A DNA stretch of 64,000 nt from Chlorobiaceae bacterium. Its GTDB lineage: Bacteria; Bacteroidota; Chlorobiia; Chlorobiales; Chlorobiaceae. The stretch's first letter is position 1. The number at the start of each line of letters is the position of its first letter. The stretch is from NCBI GenBank assembly GCA_013334565.1, contig JAAXXI010000001.1, positions 62,001 to 126,000 on the forward strand, written 5' to 3'. Below, piece by piece: positions 43,377 to 53,987 of the stretch. Position numbers and translations under genes: made by a program. The notes under the pieces are model-generated. The model had not been told where the DNA came from, made no database searches, and was given only the letters and a program-made list of their open reading frames with translations.

Positions 43377-45035
43377 ATGCATGAATTTTTTATCCCGTTC
43401 ATAAGCGATGCCCTGAAATCCGCCGGTATCGAAACTGACAAACCGGTCCAGATCGAGCAACCTGCCGACAGGAAGTTCGGAGATTTTTCGACCAATATCG
43501 CCATGCTCTGTGCAAAGGAGTGCAGGAGGAACCCTCGTGAACTGGCAGGCGAGCTGCTCAGGCACCTTTCATTCCCTGCGGGCACGGTCGCAAAGTCCGA
43601 AGTGGCAGGCCCGGGGTTCATCAATTTCTACCTCTCTCCGCTCTTCATCATGAAATCGGTCGAGCAAATCCTGCTCGACGGCGATGCTTACGGCAAAGGC
43701 CGTTCCGGTGCCGGTCAAAGGGCAGTCGTCGAATATGTGAGCGCCAACCCGACCGGACCGCTCACAATAGGCAGGGGCAGGGGCGGCGTGCTCGGGGACT
43801 GTATCGCGAACCTGCTTGAAACCCAGGGGTACGAGGTCACGAGGGAATATTATTACAACGATGCGGGCAAGCAGATGACCATCCTTGCGGAATCGGTCCG
43901 GTACCGCTATCTCGAACTCTGCGAACAAGCCGTGGATTTCCCCCCCACGCATTACCAGGGCGAGTACATCAGGGATATCGCAGAAGTGGTGTTCATGGAA
44001 CACAGCACCGCTCTTGCAGGTTCCGGTGAACTCGGGGTATTCAAGGAAGCGGCCGAAACCATTATTTTCAACTCCATAAGGGCAACCCTCGAACGCCTCG
44101 GCATCAGGCACGACTCCTTTTTCAACGAGCATACCCTTTACATTAAGGACAGCGAGGGCACCTCTCCCAATCAGAGGGTCATCGACGCCCTCGCCTCGAA
44201 AGGGTTCATCGGCAATCATGAAGGGGCAACCTGGTTCATGACGACGAAACTCGGGCAGGAAAAGGACAAGGTGCTCGTCAAATCGTCAGGGGAACCAAGC
44301 TACCGGCTGCCGGACATCGCCTACCACATCACCAAGTTCGACCGCAAGTTCGACCGGATGATCAACGTGTTCGGTGCAGACCACATCGACGAATACCCGG
44401 ATGTCCTCGAAGCGCTCAAAATCCTCGGATACGATACCGGATGTATCGAAATAGCCATAAACCAGTTCGTCACGACGACCGTCGAAGGACAGACCCTGAA
44501 AATGTCGACCCGGAAGGGGAACGCCGATCTTCTCGACGATCTTATCGACGATGTCGGTGCCGATGCGACAAGGCTTTTCTTCATCATGCGCGGCAAGGAT
44601 TCCCACCTGAACTTCGATGTGGAACTTGCCAAGAAACAGTCGAAAGACAACCCGGTCTTTTACCTGCAGTACGCTCACGCAAGGATATGCAGCCTTCTGA
44701 GGATGGCGAAGCAGGAAACGGGCTTCGACGCGGATCTTGTCAACAATTATGAGGGGTTGAGCCGCCTCGAGTCACCGTCGGAAATCCAGCTCGGTTTCTC
44801 GCTGCTCGAATACCCTCACTGGGCCAGGACAAGCCTGAGGCTTCTTGAACCGCAGAAAATGGTCGAATACCTCCACTCGCTCTCGGAACAGTACCACCGG
44901 TTCTACCAGGAATGTCCCATCATCAAGGCGGAACCTGAAATTACAGAGGCCAGGCTGCTGCTCTCCATAGCGACGCGCCAGGTCCTTCGAAACGGCTTCA
45001 GGATACTCGGGATCTCGGCTCCTGAAGCCATGTAG
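43377..45035 (+). CDS. argS: Arginyl-tRNA synthetase
   Basis: [48 protein letters not shown]-terminal DALR-like region. ATG at 43377 preferred over TTG at 43362. Confidence 0.95.
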   Translation: MHEFFIPFISDALKSAGIETDKPVQIEQPADRKFGDFSTNIAMLCAKECRRNPRELAGELLRHLSFPAGTVAKSEVAGPGFINFYLSPLFIMKSVEQILLDGDAYGKGRSGAGQRAVVEYVSANPTGPLTIGRGRGGVLGDCIANLLETQGYEVTREYYYNDAGKQMTILAESVRYRYLELCEQAVDFPPTHYQGEYIRDIAEVVFMEHSTALAGSGELGVFKEAAETIIFNSIRATLERLGIRHDSFFNEHTLYIKDSEGTSPNQRVIDALASKGFIGNHEGATWFMTTKLGQEKDKVLVKSSGEPSYRLPDIAYHITKFDRKFDRMINVFGADHIDEYPDVLEALKILGYDTGCIEIAINQFVTTTVEGQTLKMSTRKGNADLLDDLIDDVGADATRLFFIMRGKDSHLNFDVELAKKQSKDNPVFYLQYAHARICSLLRMAKQETGFDADLVNNYEGLSRLESPSEIQLGFSLLEYPHWARTSLRLLEPQKMVEYLHSLSEQYHRFYQECPIIKAEPEITEARLLLSIATRQVLRNGFRILGISAPEAM

Positions 45036-45042
45036 GAAGCGT

Positions 45043-45633
45043 TCAGCTCCGGTAAAGGCTATGCTCGGCGATGTAGTGCCTGATCGAGGAAGGGACCAGA
45101 CCTTCTACAGGCTCTCCCCGTGCGACAAGCTCCCTGATTTCCGTGGAGGAGACCGGAAGGTCGAATGCAATGAACCGGACAGACCCCGCATACGGACTGA
45201 TGTTCGCGACGTTTGCGGCTGAGCGGTTTTCCCTCCCGAAAACAGCGATTTCACACAAATCCATTACCGTTCCCGGCTCTTTCCATAACGGAAGTTCCCG
45301 GTAGCTGTCCTCTCCAAGCAGAAGGGTAATATGCTGGCTGGGATAGAGCGTATGGATGTACTTCAGCAGATCGACGGTATAGGAGGGAGTGCGCTTTTCC
45401 AGTTCCCAGCCGCAGACCTCGCTGGATACCCCGGTAAGGTTTATCTCGGCCGAAAGCAGTTCGGCCATATGTTTTCTGTCTGAATCGTGCGCGCCCCGCC
45501 CATGCTTGAACGGGTTGTTCGATACGGAAATGATGATACGGTCGAGCTGAAGAAGCTCCCTTGCAAGAAGACAGAGCGCAAGGTGTCCGTTATGTGGCGG
45601 ATCGAACGATCCGCCATATACTCCGAGCCGCAC
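45043..45633 (-). CDS. nadD: Nicotinate-nucleotide adenylyltransferase
   Basis: MRLGVYGGSFDPPHNGHLALCLLARELLQLDRIIISVSNNPFKHG; SSTEIRELVARGEPVEGLVPSSIRHYIAEHSLY. Confidence 0.94.
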   Translation of the reverse strand: MRLGVYGGSFDPPHNGHLALCLLARELLQLDRIIISVSNNPFKHGRGAHDSDRKHMAELLSAEINLTGVSSEVCGWELEKRTPSYTVDLLKYIHTLYPSQHITLLLGEDSYRELPLWKEPGTVMDLCEIAVFGRENRSAANVANISPYAGSVRFIAFDLPVSSTEIRELVARGEPVEGLVPSSIRHYIAEHSLYRS

Positions 45634-45644
45634 TGCCGTTCAGC

Positions 45645-46547
45645 TTATTTGGAGCGGAGATTGCCTTTGATTTTGTCCCGCTCACCCTGCATCTGCTTTT
45701 CCTTCGCCGGATAGAGCTGCAGGTACTGATCGATCGTCTGGTTCGCATCGAACCATTTCTTCCTCTTTATAAGCACATCGATCTTTCCGGTCCAGGCAAG
45801 AGGGGCATAGCTCGTTTCCGGATACTTGGTGATGACTTCGTCATAATAGATACCGGCAGCCCTGTACTTTTTCAGCTGGATATACGTTCTGGCGATCGTG
45901 AAGGTATTCTTTGCGAGCTTTTCCCTCAGGACGGGAATTGTCTTCGCCGCATAGTTCAGGCTGTCGAGACGGTGAATCTGGGATTTTGCAGAAGCAAGCC
46001 CCTCCCTGTAAGACTGATTGTTCGGGTTGACTTTCAGCAGTTCCGTATACATTTCGATATCACCGGCATACTTTGCGGAGTCAGGTTCCGGGTAAAGCTC
46101 ACGGTAAAGGGTGTACTGCTCTATTGCCTTGACGGTATGTTCCTGGTCGAGTTCGTAATGAGGAGAAAGTTTCTCATGTGATTTCGCCAGCATGAATTGC
46201 GCTGTTTTGAGATAGGGAGATGAGGGTACCTGACGGATGAGCCGTCCATACATATCGACAGCGAGAAGGTACTGTTTCGAAGCATAATAGGTCTGTCCGA
46301 GCAGGAACAGCACCTTATCCTCGAATGCCGTTCCCCGCGATGTGAAGATCAGCGATTCAAGCTTCAGGGCGGCATCGTCGTACTTTCTTTTTGCATAGAG
46401 GCCCTGGGCTGCATCGTAGCTCTCCTTCACTCTCGAAGAAGCAGGTTTGTTAGCCGCATGTTTTGAAGAAGAACAGCCGGAACTCACAAGCGTGATGGCC
46501 ATGAACAGGACAGGAAAGGCACGGGAGAAAAATCTGGAAAAAGGCAT
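45645..46547 (-). CDS. TPR-repeat outer-membrane lipoprotein
   Basis: LVSSGCSSSKHAAN lipobox; tetratricopeptide-like repeats. Confidence 0.75.
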   Translation of the reverse strand: MPFSRFFSRAFPVLFMAITLVSSGCSSSKHAANKPASSRVKESYDAAQGLYAKRKYDDAALKLESLIFTSRGTAFEDKVLFLLGQTYYASKQYLLAVDMYGRLIRQVPSSPYLKTAQFMLAKSHEKLSPHYELDQEHTVKAIEQYTLYRELYPEPDSAKYAGDIEMYTELLKVNPNNQSYREGLASAKSQIHRLDSLNYAAKTIPVLREKLAKNTFTIARTYIQLKKYRAAGIYYDEVITKYPETSYAPLAWTGKIDVLIKRKKWFDANQTIDQYLQLYPAKEKQMQGERDKIKGNLRSK

Positions 46548-46946
46548 AGAGAAACTCCATTATCCGATTAAAAGATCAAAAAAGACTCGGCAAAGACAAA
46601 TGCGAATCGGGCATATAACCATAAAGCTTTTCTTCAGCTGACGCCGATATGCCCTGATCCGTGTTCATGGCATATTGAAAAGTGGCAGAGGTATTACAAT
46701 TGCTCAAACCCTGTTCAGTACCTTTAAATCTGCATATCTTTCAATATTACAATCTCTTTGCCTCAGAAACAATATTCGGCACAGATTTTTACACCCGTTA
46801 CCCGGTACAGGCATTCTTGTCCGAATTACTGCACAGTGAGGTATTTGCGGATACCGGAAATGAATAGAGTCTTGCGAAACGGGAGTTATTCAGGCAGCCG
46901 CTGAAATATAAGGGAAGAAATGTGCTGTATTGTCGGGAAAAAAGGG

Positions 46947-47019
46947 TGGAGCTTAGGGGAGTCGAACCCCTGACCTTCTCATTGCGAACGAGACGCTCTA
47001 CCAACTGAGCTAAAGCCCC
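46947..47019 (-). tRNA. tRNA-Ala (anticodon CGC)
   Basis: GGGGCTTTAGCTCAGTTGGTAGAGCGTCTCGTTCGCAATGAGAAGGTCAGGGGTTCGACTCCCCTAAGCTCCA folds as cloverleaf; G3:U70 identity pair; CCA not encoded. Confidence 0.96.
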
Positions 47020-47119
47020 GTATATTTCCATGGGCGCCATGCAGTTTGGGCCCTGTTGGCAAAATAGCCTGCGGTGCAGGCTATTTACGCTGAATACTCT
47101 TTTCTGCAGGTGCTTTCGA

Positions 47120-47665
47120 TCAGGTCCGTTCTGTTACAAGCGCCTGTTTCAGCATCTGAAGCTGATACTTTATGCTGCCATCGAAAATCGTATCGCCGAT
47201 TTTCACGGCAACGCCGCCGAGAAGTTCTTCGTCGACGGACATCTTTGCCCGTATTTTCTTGCCGGTCGACTGCGAAAGCTTGCCGACAAGCGAGTCTACC
47301 TGCTCCTGTGAAAGCTTCACGGCGCTGGATACTTCTGCATTGACGATACCCTTCTTTTCATCAAGAATCAGCATGAACTCGTCAATAATTTCAGGAAGGA
47401 GACCTGCCCTTTTTTTCCTGGCGATCAGGTTCATGAACAGAAGCACTTTGTCGCTGACGGTTCCCTTGAAAATTTCCGAAAGAATATGTGCTTTCTTATC
47501 GCCTTTAACCAGGGGACTGCGTAGTGCCTGCACCAGTTCACGGGAATTTCCGAGGGTTTCACGGATAACCTTGAGCTCTTCAACAGCCTTTTCGAGAAAT
47601 CCGCCTTCCTCGGCTGCAGACATCAGGGCTGTAGCATACCGACGGCTTGCAATTACTTTAGACAT
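47120..47665 (-). CDS. atpH: ATP synthase F1 delta subunit
   Basis: ASRRYATALMSAAEEGGFLEKAVEEL...GGVAVKIGDTIFDGSIKYQLQML. Confidence 0.93.
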   Translation of the reverse strand: MSKVIASRRYATALMSAAEEGGFLEKAVEELKVIRETLGNSRELVQALRSPLVKGDKKAHILSEIFKGTVSDKVLLFMNLIARKKRAGLLPEIIDEFMLILDEKKGIVNAEVSSAVKLSQEQVDSLVGKLSQSTGKKIRAKMSVDEELLGGVAVKIGDTIFDGSIKYQLQMLKQALVTERT

Positions 47666-47675
47666 GTCGAGCTGT

Positions 47676-48209
47676 TCAGTTACGTTTTGTGGAAATGTCC
47701 TGGATCATGCTGTCAACAATCTTCTTCTGAAGATCGGCATCGAGTGTCGTCTTGATAATTTTCTCGGCACCCTTGACGGCAAGGTCGGCGACCTCGTTTC
47801 TCAGAACGTCAAGTGCGCGGCGTTTTTCCTGCTCGATCTCATCTTTCGCACTGGAAATCATTTTTTTCGCTTCAGCCTGCGCTTTTTCAGAAATGTCGGC
47901 GCGAAGCCTGTCTGCATATTCTTTTCCCTCACGGATGATCCTGTCAGCTTCGGCATCTGCCCTGGCAAGGGTCTCCCTGTTCTTTTTCAGAATCGCTTCG
48001 GCTTCATCCTTTGCCTGGTGCGCACGGTCGATAGAGGACTGGATACCTTTTTCCCTTTCGTCAAGGGCTGAAATGATCGGGCCCCATGCAATTTTTTTCA
48101 GAATGAGAAGCACAATCACAAATGTCACTGCAGTCCAGAAGATAAGACCGGGGTTCGGGCTCAGAAGACTGCCGGCAAGAAGTATGGTTCCCGACGTTAG
48201 CATGAACAA
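47676..48209 (-). CDS. atpF: ATP synthase Fo subunit b
   Basis: [45 protein letters not shown]. Confidence 0.94.
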   Translation of the reverse strand: MFMLTSGTILLAGSLLSPNPGLIFWTAVTFVIVLLILKKIAWGPIISALDEREKGIQSSIDRAHQAKDEAEAILKKNRETLARADAEADRIIREGKEYADRLRADISEKAQAEAKKMISSAKDEIEQEKRRALDVLRNEVADLAVKGAEKIIKTTLDADLQKKIVDSMIQDISTKRN

Positions 48210-48306
48210 TTTTTCCTTTTACGGTTTAATAAAACCCGGCTGCAGTCTGCTCATGTCAGCTGCAACCGGAATTTTTCAGGTATCAAGCAGAGGCTTCTCC
48301 CTTGAA

Positions 48307-48528
48307 TTACTTGAGGGCGAGAAGCACGCAGATAACTTCACCGAAGAGCGCGACACCTTCGATAAGTGCTGCAGCGATAATCATGGTTGTGCGGATATCA
48401 GCAGTAGCTTCCGGCTGACGTGCAACACCTTCTGCTGCCGATGCTGCAACATTACCAATACCGAGACCGGCACCAATAACAGCAAGACCAGCGCCAATAC
48501 CTGCTCCTAAAAATCCCAGACCTTCCAT
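48307..48528 (-). CDS. atpE: ATP synthase Fo subunit c
   Basis: GAGIGAGLAVIGAGLGIGNVAASAAEGVARQPEATADIRTTMIIAAALIEGVALFGEVICVLLAL. Confidence 0.95.
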   Translation of the reverse strand: MEGLGFLGAGIGAGLAVIGAGLGIGNVAASAAEGVARQPEATADIRTTMIIAAALIEGVALFGEVICVLLALK

Positions 48529-48637
48529 ATTTGAATTACCTCCGTTTATTTGTTGTAAGTTTTTTGCTAAGAAGTTCAGCAGTTATAAAACACGTTATGA
48601 AAAACACTCTCCGATCCACAGCCCCTCATGCCGGCTG

Positions 48638-49669
48638 TCAGTGGTGCGCAGCTCCGGCTTCATGCTCGTCGTGTCCCTCGTGGGCTGATGCAAGCCCGAT
48701 GAAGAGAGCGGAAAGCATGGTAAAGATGAAGGCCTGGAGGAACGCGACAAACAGCTCGAGCAGATAGATGAAGATCGAGAACGGAACGGACATCACTACC
48801 GCCACGATATAGCTTTTCAGGATAAAGCTGATGAAAATGAGGCTGAGTATGACGATATGGCCTGCGGTCATGTTCGCGAACAACCGGATTGTCAGCGCGA
48901 CAGGCTTGGTAAAGAGGCCGATGAATTCGATAGGGATCATGATGATCCAGAGCGCGGGATGGGTGCCTCCCGTCAGGTGCGCAAGATAGCCTTTGATGCC
49001 GTGCGCCTTGAGTGCCGCAGCCTGGGTGATGAAGAACGTGAAGGTCGCGAGCGTCAGGGTAACATTGATGTTGCCGGTAGCTGTAGAGCCATAGGGAACG
49101 AGGCCCAGCAGGTTACATACCAGAATGAAGAAAAATGCCGTAAGAAGGAAATCCAGATATTTTTCATATCCCTTTCCGATGTTCGCCTTTGCCACATCGT
49201 CACGGATAAACTGGACAAGCGCTTCAAGAGCGTTAGCGAGCCCTTTCGGAGCCTGGCGTGAAGTCATGTTTTTAAATGTACCGCCGGCAAGGGCAAAAAG
49301 GCCGATGACGATAGCGGACACTGTCCAGAGCATGACGACATGCTTGGTAATGGAGATATCGAACCCGCCGATAACGATCTTCGGCAGCTCGATTTCGCCG
49401 AACGGCTCGAAAGCGAGAACATTGTTGTCGAGAATGTGGTGCATGATGACATCACCGGCTTTCTCTTCACCGCCGGCAGCGGCTTCATGCGCTTCCTCCG
49501 GCGCTTCAGCGGCAGCATGGGGCTCTATCGCAGCTGCAGCCACCGGGGATACTGCCGGAGCCTCCTGGGTAGTAGCAAGAGCAAGGCCGTTGATATTCAG
49601 CAGAAGAGGTACGATAATCGCGAGAACCTTGATAATAGCGTTTGCCTTGGTGGCTTTTACCCGTTTCAT
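48638..49669 (-). CDS. atpB: ATP synthase Fo subunit a
   Basis: Multi-[23 protein letters not shown]-like region ([18 protein letters not shown]) and [23 protein letters not shown]. Confidence 0.94.
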   Translation of the reverse strand: MKRVKATKANAIIKVLAIIVPLLLNINGLALATTQEAPAVSPVAAAAIEPHAAAEAPEEAHEAAAGGEEKAGDVIMHHILDNNVLAFEPFGEIELPKIVIGGFDISITKHVVMLWTVSAIVIGLFALAGGTFKNMTSRQAPKGLANALEALVQFIRDDVAKANIGKGYEKYLDFLLTAFFFILVCNLLGLVPYGSTATGNINVTLTLATFTFFITQAAALKAHGIKGYLAHLTGGTHPALWIIMIPIEFIGLFTKPVALTIRLFANMTAGHIVILSLIFISFILKSYIVAVVMSVPFSIFIYLLELFVAFLQAFIFTMLSALFIGLASAHEGHDEHEAGAAHH

Positions 49670-50052
49670 GCAGCCTTTTTTTTCTGTTTATTTTTCTTCT
49701 GATACCCGAGTATTTCGAGGATCACGTAACTACAATAAAATGCAAAAAGAGAGAACACGAACTGGTCTGTATCGACCATTTTCCTGATTATCACGACCGC
49801 CACCGCCAGCATCAGAATCAGCAGCCTGACAACCAGGCCCCCGAAAACGAATTTGGTGAAAACAGCGGATTCCTTTTCAAAAGCGTACTCAAAAAGCAGG
49901 TACCCTGCGACCGTATTGACGAATACCAGCACCCATGCCGAAAGTACGGCAGGAAGCTGAATGACGCCAGATACAGGACCGTAAAGAATAACCACCCATA
50001 AAATGACTGACAAGATACATAACTTTACTAAAAAGTCAAACAAAGGCTTCAT
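49666..50052 (-). CDS. ATP synthase-associated membrane protein (AtpI-like)
   Basis: 128 aa, four hydrophobic segments, translationally coupled to atpB. Confidence 0.65.
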   Translation of the reverse strand: MKPLFDFLVKLCILSVILWVVILYGPVSGVIQLPAVLSAWVLVFVNTVAGYLLFEYAFEKESAVFTKFVFGGLVVRLLILMLAVAVVIIRKMVDTDQFVFSLFAFYCSYVILEILGYQKKNKQKKKAA

Positions 50053-50099
50053 ATAACCGGACCCATTCTATATTGAGAGAAAACGGGAGGTCCCTCCCC

Positions 50100-50345
50100 T
50101 TATTTTTTCCTGTTTGCCTGACCGGCAACCTTCAACAGCACAAGGACCATTCCTGCAAGACCGGCAATAACCCCCACGAAAAGCAGAAAAGGCGAAGTGC
50201 CGAAACGGCCGTCCGCCCAGTAACCCAGAAAGACGAAAAGTGCGAAGCTCACCGCTATCTGCAAACCCATGCCGAGATAATCAGAAAGCGCTCTCACCGA
50301 ACGGCCGAACTGGTCGGAAAAACGTTCATCATCGGAGTTTTTCAA
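50100..50345 (-). CDS. AtpZ/AtpI family protein; TTG start proposed
   Basis: KNSDDERFSDQFGRSVRALSDYLGMGLQIAVSFALFVFLGYWADGRFGTSP; TTG preceded by aagggggg Shine-Dalgarno-like run. Confidence 0.75.
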   Translation of the reverse strand: MKNSDDERFSDQFGRSVRALSDYLGMGLQIAVSFALFVFLGYWADGRFGTSPFLLFVGVIAGLAGMVLVLLKVAGQANRKK

Positions 50346-50524
50346 TGACGGCCCCCCTTGATTATATTGATACCCGCAGGCAAGGGGGGCCTGACAGATC
50401 CCGATGCGCATGCAGGTACGTTCACGACAAAAAGCTAATATAACCTTATCGGCGAAATAATGAACCATTCCCTTCGCATCACCGATTCGGGAATTTTTCA
50501 CGGTGACGCCCCCTGATTGAAAGC

Positions 50525-51322
50525 ATGCCATCTACCGACCGATACAGCCGATCCGTGGCGCCTCCGGAATACCACTCTCCCTCCTGTTTCGGCACTTTTC
50601 CGGAACTCGTGGCCCTGCAGAGCACGCGCAAGGGCGGCATCAGCAAAGGGCCATTCCATACCCTGAACCTCGGCATCACAACCACTGACGATGCTGAAAA
50701 CGTTCGCGAAAACACCCGCATCCTGTCGTTAGCCGCCGGCTTCGATCCTGCAGGGCTGGTGAGCAGCGACCAGGTGCATGGCACCTCGGTCCTGATCGCT
50801 GAAAAACCGGGCAGATACCCTGGGTATGACGCGTTCGTCACCCGGACGGAAAACTTGTTCCTCTGTATCTATACCGCCGACTGCTACCCGGTGCTCATCT
50901 ACGACCCCGTCAACAGGGCTGCAGGCGCTGCACATGCAGGATGGAAAGGCACGGCAGGCAGAATCGTGGTCAAAACGCTTGAAGCGATGCATGAATCCTT
51001 CGGCACCAGGCCGTCGGAGTGCACCGCATGGATAGGGTCGGGAATTTCAGCAGGAGCATACGAGGTAGGCCATGAAGTGGCGGACGCATTCCCTTCCGAA
51101 TGCTGCCTGCCGGCAACATCGGAAGAGAACGGGGAAAAAAAACAACTCGATCTTTCGTGGGCGAACTATCTGCAGCTGCTCGGCTCAGGCATCCCGGAAG
51201 CGAATATCGGGCGGGCGCCTTTCTGCACCTTCCGCGACAGCGACCTGTTTTATTCATACCGTCGAGACAACGGCATCACCGGCCGCATGGCCAGCATCAT
51301 CGGCATGAAGCCGGGCTTCTGA
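50525..51322 (+). CDS. pgeF: Peptidoglycan editing factor PgeF / multicopper-oxidase-like laccase-domain (YfiH) protein
   Basis: VSSDQVHGTSVLIAEKPGRYPGYDAFVT...CIYTADCYPVLIYDPVNRAAGAAHAGWKGTAGRIV. Confidence 0.94.
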   Translation: MPSTDRYSRSVAPPEYHSPSCFGTFPELVALQSTRKGGISKGPFHTLNLGITTTDDAENVRENTRILSLAAGFDPAGLVSSDQVHGTSVLIAEKPGRYPGYDAFVTRTENLFLCIYTADCYPVLIYDPVNRAAGAAHAGWKGTAGRIVVKTLEAMHESFGTRPSECTAWIGSGISAGAYEVGHEVADAFPSECCLPATSEENGEKKQLDLSWANYLQLLGSGIPEANIGRAPFCTFRDSDLFYSYRRDNGITGRMASIIGMKPGF

Positions 51323-51327
51323 GCGGC

Positions 51328-52629
51328 TCAGAGGTGCTGTCCGCAGGTCTTGCCGTAAGAACCGTAAAGTTCGTGGGCACGGCGGCAGATATCCTCCCTG
51401 AAATCCGGATGGGCTATACTTGCGAGCGCTTCGGCCCTCTGGCGCAGGTTCATGCCGTGGAGGTTGACAATGCCGTACTCGGTAACGACATACTGGACAT
51501 GGGCCCTTGTCGTGACCACGCCGGCACCCGCTTTCAGCTGCGGAACGATCCTCGACATGCCGTTCTTCGTAATCGACGGAATGGCGATGATCGGCTTGCC
51601 GCCTTCGGAAAGGGCCGCGCCCCGGATGAAATCCATCTGTCCCCCGACACCTGAATAGTACATCTGACCGATCGAATCGGCGCAGACCTGCCCGCTCATA
51701 TCGATTTCAAGGGCACTGTTGATCGCTGTTACCTTCGGGTTCCTGCGAATCTGGGCGGTATCGTTCACATAATCGGACGGAAGCATTTCGACGAGGGGAT
51801 TGTCATCGACGAAATCGTACAGCCGCCTGCTCCCGACGAGAAAACTGGAAACGATGATCTCCCTGTTTATTTTCTTTTTCCTTCCGTTGATCACCCCTTT
51901 TTCGACAAGTTCGATAACACCGTCGGAGAACATTTCCGAGTGGATACCGAGATCCTTGTGCCCGGTCAGGGCGGCAAGGGTCGCGTCCGGAATCGCTCCG
52001 ATGCCCATCTGGAGTGTCGCACCATCTTCGACGATCGATGCGATATGGTTGCCGATGCGGAGCTCGATATCGGACAGTTCGTGTCTGGGATGCTCGGGAA
52101 GGGGATCGCTGACCTCGACCATGGCATCGATCTTGCTGATGTGCAGGAGCCCTTCCCCGTGCGTGCGCGGCATATGCGGGTTCACCTGCGCGATGACAAG
52201 CCTGGCGGCATGCACCGCGGCAAGGCTGACATCGACGGAGACGCCAAGCGAGCAGTATCCGTGCCGGTCAGGCGTGGATACATGGACCAGCGCTACATCG
52301 AGGGGAAGAACGTTGTTGAGGAAAAGGGAGGGGATATCGCTGAGAAAAACAGGGATCGCGTCGCCGTCGCCATGCTGGACGGCAGATCGGACATTCTTGC
52401 CAACAAAGAGCGCGTTGATCCTGAAACTCTCGTGATATTCAGGCTTTGTATATGGAGCGGTGCCTTCGGTATGGAGGCTGATGACCTCCACATTCCTGAG
52501 TTCCGGCGCCCGCAGCACCATCGCGTCGATAAGCCTTTGCGGCACGGCCGCAGCTGTATGCAAAAAAACCCTGTCACCCGATTTGATCCTTCCGACCGCG
52601 TCTTCTGCGGAGAGTGTACGATTGTACAT
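51328..52629 (-). CDS. Acetyl-CoA hydrolase/transferase (4-hydroxybutyrate CoA-transferase-like)
   Basis: LQMGIGAIPDATLAALTGHKDLGIHSEMFSDGVIELVEKGVI; VVTTRAHVQYVVTEYGIVNLHGMNLRQRAEAL. Confidence 0.92.
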   Translation of the reverse strand: MYNRTLSAEDAVGRIKSGDRVFLHTAAAVPQRLIDAMVLRAPELRNVEVISLHTEGTAPYTKPEYHESFRINALFVGKNVRSAVQHGDGDAIPVFLSDIPSLFLNNVLPLDVALVHVSTPDRHGYCSLGVSVDVSLAAVHAARLVIAQVNPHMPRTHGEGLLHISKIDAMVEVSDPLPEHPRHELSDIELRIGNHIASIVEDGATLQMGIGAIPDATLAALTGHKDLGIHSEMFSDGVIELVEKGVINGRKKKINREIIVSSFLVGSRRLYDFVDDNPLVEMLPSDYVNDTAQIRRNPKVTAINSALEIDMSGQVCADSIGQMYYSGVGGQMDFIRGAALSEGGKPIIAIPSITKNGMSRIVPQLKAGAGVVTTRAHVQYVVTEYGIVNLHGMNLRQRAEALASIAHPDFREDICRRAHELYGSYGKTCGQHL

Positions 52630-52662
52630 GAACTACAGTATTGATTGAAAGAAAAGGCAAGT

Positions 52663-53946
52663 TCAGTTGCCCGTGTTTTTCCTGCGCAGGTAAGCCGGTG
52701 TTCCCGGCAGTCCTTTCTGTATCCTGTCTTCGTGGTCGCCGGGCCCCTGCTGGCCCTGATCGGCATCGAACCCCGCCCTGCCCTTGAGGGCCGGATGATT
52801 CGGATCGCTTACGGGGACCTGCCTCCTGATATAAGCCGGAATACGCCGGTCTTCTTCCTGGCGTTCCGGATAGACAGGCATGCCCGGCTTCCCGGCCTGT
52901 AGAGACTGACCGAACCACGGTCCTTTGACCGATGCGCCAGGGTGCCTGTGTGAAGGTTCTTTCGATTCTCCGTGCTCCCTTCGCTTGAAGCCGGTCACGA
53001 TAACCGTGACCCTTATTTCTCCGGATACCTGGGGCTCATCCACATAACCGTTGATGATCTTCGCTTCGCTGCCGACCTGTTCCTCGATATAGTTCATGGC
53101 GTCCGACATGTCGCGCATGGTGACCTCGCCGGTTATGTTGACCAGGACCCCTTTCGCGCCATCCACCGAAACACCTTCGAGAAGCGGGCTGTTGAGCGCG
53201 TCGCAGGAAGCCTTCAGCGCCCTGCGTTCACCGGAAGCGGCAGCCGATCCCATGACCGCGTCGCCGGCGCCGGACATGATGCTGCGCACATCGGCGAAAT
53301 CGACGTTGACATGCCCGTGGCGGGTAATGATGTCGGCGATTCCTTTTGCCGCCCTGTAGAGGACGTCGTTCGCCATATTGAACGCCTCGGTTGCGCTTAC
53401 CCCTTCCTCGGCAAGGCTGAGGATTTTTTCGTTCTCGACAAGGATAAGCGTATCGATATATTTGCGGAGCTCCGCTATGCCGCCATCGGCAATGCGGGCC
53501 TTGACCTGGCCCTCGAAATTGAACGGCCGCGTAACGACGCCTATGGTCAGTATCCCCATGTTCCTCGCAATGGAAGCGATGACCGGGGCCGCACCTGTTC
53601 CGGTGCCTTTGCCCATCCCCGCCGCAATGAAAACGAGGTCGGCCCCTTTCAGCTGGGCCGCAATGATCTCGCGGTCATCTTCGGCCGCCTGGCGCCCTTT
53701 GGCCGGATCGGCGCCTGCGCCGAGCCCGTTCGTTGCCTTCTTGCCGATCTGTACCCTTATAGGCGCCTTCGAATTGAGGAGCGCCTGGCGGTCGGTATTG
53801 AAAACAACATATTCGACACCGCTGATTTTCCTGTCGATCATGTTGTTCACGGCATTTCCTCCGCAGCCGCCCACTCCGACGATTCTTATGGTGACCCCTT
53901 TACCCTGGTCGCTGTCGAACAGGCCGGGATCGAGCTCAAATGCCAT
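52663..53946 (-). CDS. ftsZ: Cell division GTPase FtsZ
   Basis: [31 protein letters not shown] tubulin signature; two C-terminal-peptide-like motifs. Confidence 0.97.
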   Translation of the reverse strand: MAFELDPGLFDSDQGKGVTIRIVGVGGCGGNAVNNMIDRKISGVEYVVFNTDRQALLNSKAPIRVQIGKKATNGLGAGADPAKGRQAAEDDREIIAAQLKGADLVFIAAGMGKGTGTGAAPVIASIARNMGILTIGVVTRPFNFEGQVKARIADGGIAELRKYIDTLILVENEKILSLAEEGVSATEAFNMANDVLYRAAKGIADIITRHGHVNVDFADVRSIMSGAGDAVMGSAAASGERRALKASCDALNSPLLEGVSVDGAKGVLVNITGEVTMRDMSDAMNYIEEQVGSEAKIINGYVDEPQVSGEIRVTVIVTGFKRREHGESKEPSHRHPGASVKGPWFGQSLQAGKPGMPVYPERQEEDRRIPAYIRRQVPVSDPNHPALKGRAGFDADQGQQGPGDHEDRIQKGLPGTPAYLRRKNTGN

Positions 53947-53987
53947 AAATCATATCTCCCCTTTAGAACGCACGTTAACGTCTCTTT

